Shown here: positions 63,499 through 64,000 of the stretch, piece by piece
Numbering within the stretch: position 1 is the first letter of the stretch
How the letters are laid out: each line of letters begins with the position of its first letter
Source of the DNA: an uncultured Planctomycetales bacterium
GTDB lineage: Bacteria; Planctomycetota; Planctomycetia; Pirellulales; S012-138
Reading direction: 5' to 3'
Assembly: GCA_937982665.1 (NCBI GenBank)
Contig: CALJLD010000003.1
Span: forward strand, 15,846 to 79,845
Length of the DNA stretch: 64,000 bases
The notes under the pieces: generated by a model
Told to the model about the DNA's origin: nothing
Seen by the model: the letters and a program-made list of their open reading frames with translations, nothing else
The model's database searches: none
Translations under genes and position numbers: made by a program

Positions 63499-64000
63499 TC
63501 ACTTACGTTCTTCTTCCGGCTTACTCCGCTGGAGCCTGACCGTTGGCACGTCTTCTCCGGCCAGCAGCACTTGTCCAACTTGTTTTAGACCGAGTTTCTC
63601 CAAGACACGAATTGACGCGAGATTCTCCGCGCTGGCACAACCGACTACGGCGGATGTCGTCTCATCGGCCATGGCCAGGTCCAGCAACACAGCGGCGGCT
63701 TCCGTCGCAATGCCTTGCCCCCATGCCGCGCGGTGCAGTCGAAAACCAACCTCGACTTCGTCGGATCGCGTCCAGCCCAACTCCTTGGCAAACATTGCCT
63801 GGTCGGCAGGCCGCGCGAACACCCAGCCCAAGAACTCGCTGCTGCTGAGATCTTCCACCATCCAGATTCCGTGCCAGGGATGTGACTGCGCCGGCACGTA
63901 GACCGAACGAATCCTCTCCCGATGGCTTTGCAGATCCGGTGGTGCGGCAACGCCAATGTGCCGCATCACCTCGGGATCGGCATCAAGCTCAAACATCAAC
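63499..64000 (-). CDS. GNAT N-acetyltransferase, cut by the window edge
   Basis: The C-terminal 166 or so residues of a RimJ/RimL-type acetyltransferase. 'MFELDADPEVMRHIG' is the usual continuation of an N-terminal strand that would lie outside the window. 'EVGFRLHRAAWGQGIATEA' holds the acetyl-CoA loop (WGQGIATEA) and 'ASIRVLEKLGLKQVGQVLL' the conserved end. Because the family normally begins with about 20 more residues, the real start is beyond base 64000. The substrate is unknown. Confidence 0.85.
   Translation of the reverse strand, partial: LMFELDADPEVMRHIGVAAPPDLQSHRERIRSVYVPAQSHPWHGIWMVEDLSSSEFLGWVFARPADQAMFAKELGWTRSDEVEVGFRLHRAAWGQGIATEAAAVLLDLAMADETTSAVVGCASAENLASIRVLEKLGLKQVGQVLLAGEDVPTVRLQRSKPEEERK

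Noticed and set aside
1..64000. tRNA, rRNA, riboswitch or prophage signals
   Set aside because: I looked for T-loop-like GTTCRA motifs with flanking stems, long conserved RNA-like regions and phage structural genes and found nothing convincing.

Overview
The window looks like a chromosomal segment of a planctomycete, probably Pirellulales-like. It is moderately GC-rich, with mixed ATG/GTG/TTG starts. The best lineage markers are a giant secreted dehydrogenase/HEAT/cytochrome c fusion of the PVC type, a pared-down type IV pilus/type II secretion cluster, a PEP-CTERM protein, an inner-membrane protein with an 'FSLRTLF' N-terminus, and many secreted proteins known mainly from planctomycetes. No tRNA, rRNA, CRISPR array or prophage was seen. 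The taxonomic call is an inference from gene content.

Layout. 1-5.6 kb (minus): a glycosyltransferase, a GNAT acetyltransferase and a 1291-residue heme-binding dehydrogenase. 5.9-22.6 kb (plus): 16 co-directional genes for a type IV pilus/type II secretion-like machine. These are four pseudopilin/PilX-like proteins and one small secreted protein, then PilM, PilN, PilO, a PilP-like protein, the secretin and a TPR lipoprotein. A histidine kinase, a response regulator and a STAS protein follow, and the assembly ATPase and inner-membrane platform protein end the cluster. No prepilin peptidase is present.

23.0-32.6 kb (minus): eight tightly packed genes that look like one operon for an amino-deoxysugar or glycoconjugate. 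They encode a radical SAM/SPASM protein, a PseH-like acetyltransferase, an HTTM-like membrane protein, an AsnB amidotransferase, a WbqC-like protein, a sugar-nucleotide dehydratase, a DegT aminotransferase and a CgeB-like glycosyltransferase. A palindromic element sits between the dehydratase and aminotransferase genes. 32.9-36.5 kb (plus): a conserved small protein, acylphosphatase, a TIM-barrel isomerase overlapping a phosphodiesterase, and a PEP-CTERM protein.

36.7-49.6 kb is mostly lineage-specific. It holds a thioredoxin-fold secreted protein, a 21-bp tandem repeat, several hypothetical proteins, a compact RAYT element bounded by inverted REP-like hairpins, a leucine-rich-repeat/EF-hand protein, and an ECF sigma factor paired with an anti-sigma factor that carries two CxxCH motifs beyond its membrane segment. 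50-64 kb: purine nucleoside phosphorylase, DNA topoisomerase I with a Lys/Ala-rich tail, a frameshifted PpiD/SurA-like foldase, a small MotA-like protein, a TetR regulator whose promoter overlaps a palindrome and may give a leaderless message, an alpha/beta hydrolase, a receiver protein lacking the phosphoacceptor Asp, a lipoprotein and an edge-truncated acetyltransferase.

The strongest leads are the sigma/anti-sigma pair with possible heme sites, the eight-gene sugar operon, the RAYT with its two mirror-image double-hairpin ends, and the signalling trio embedded in the secretion cluster.
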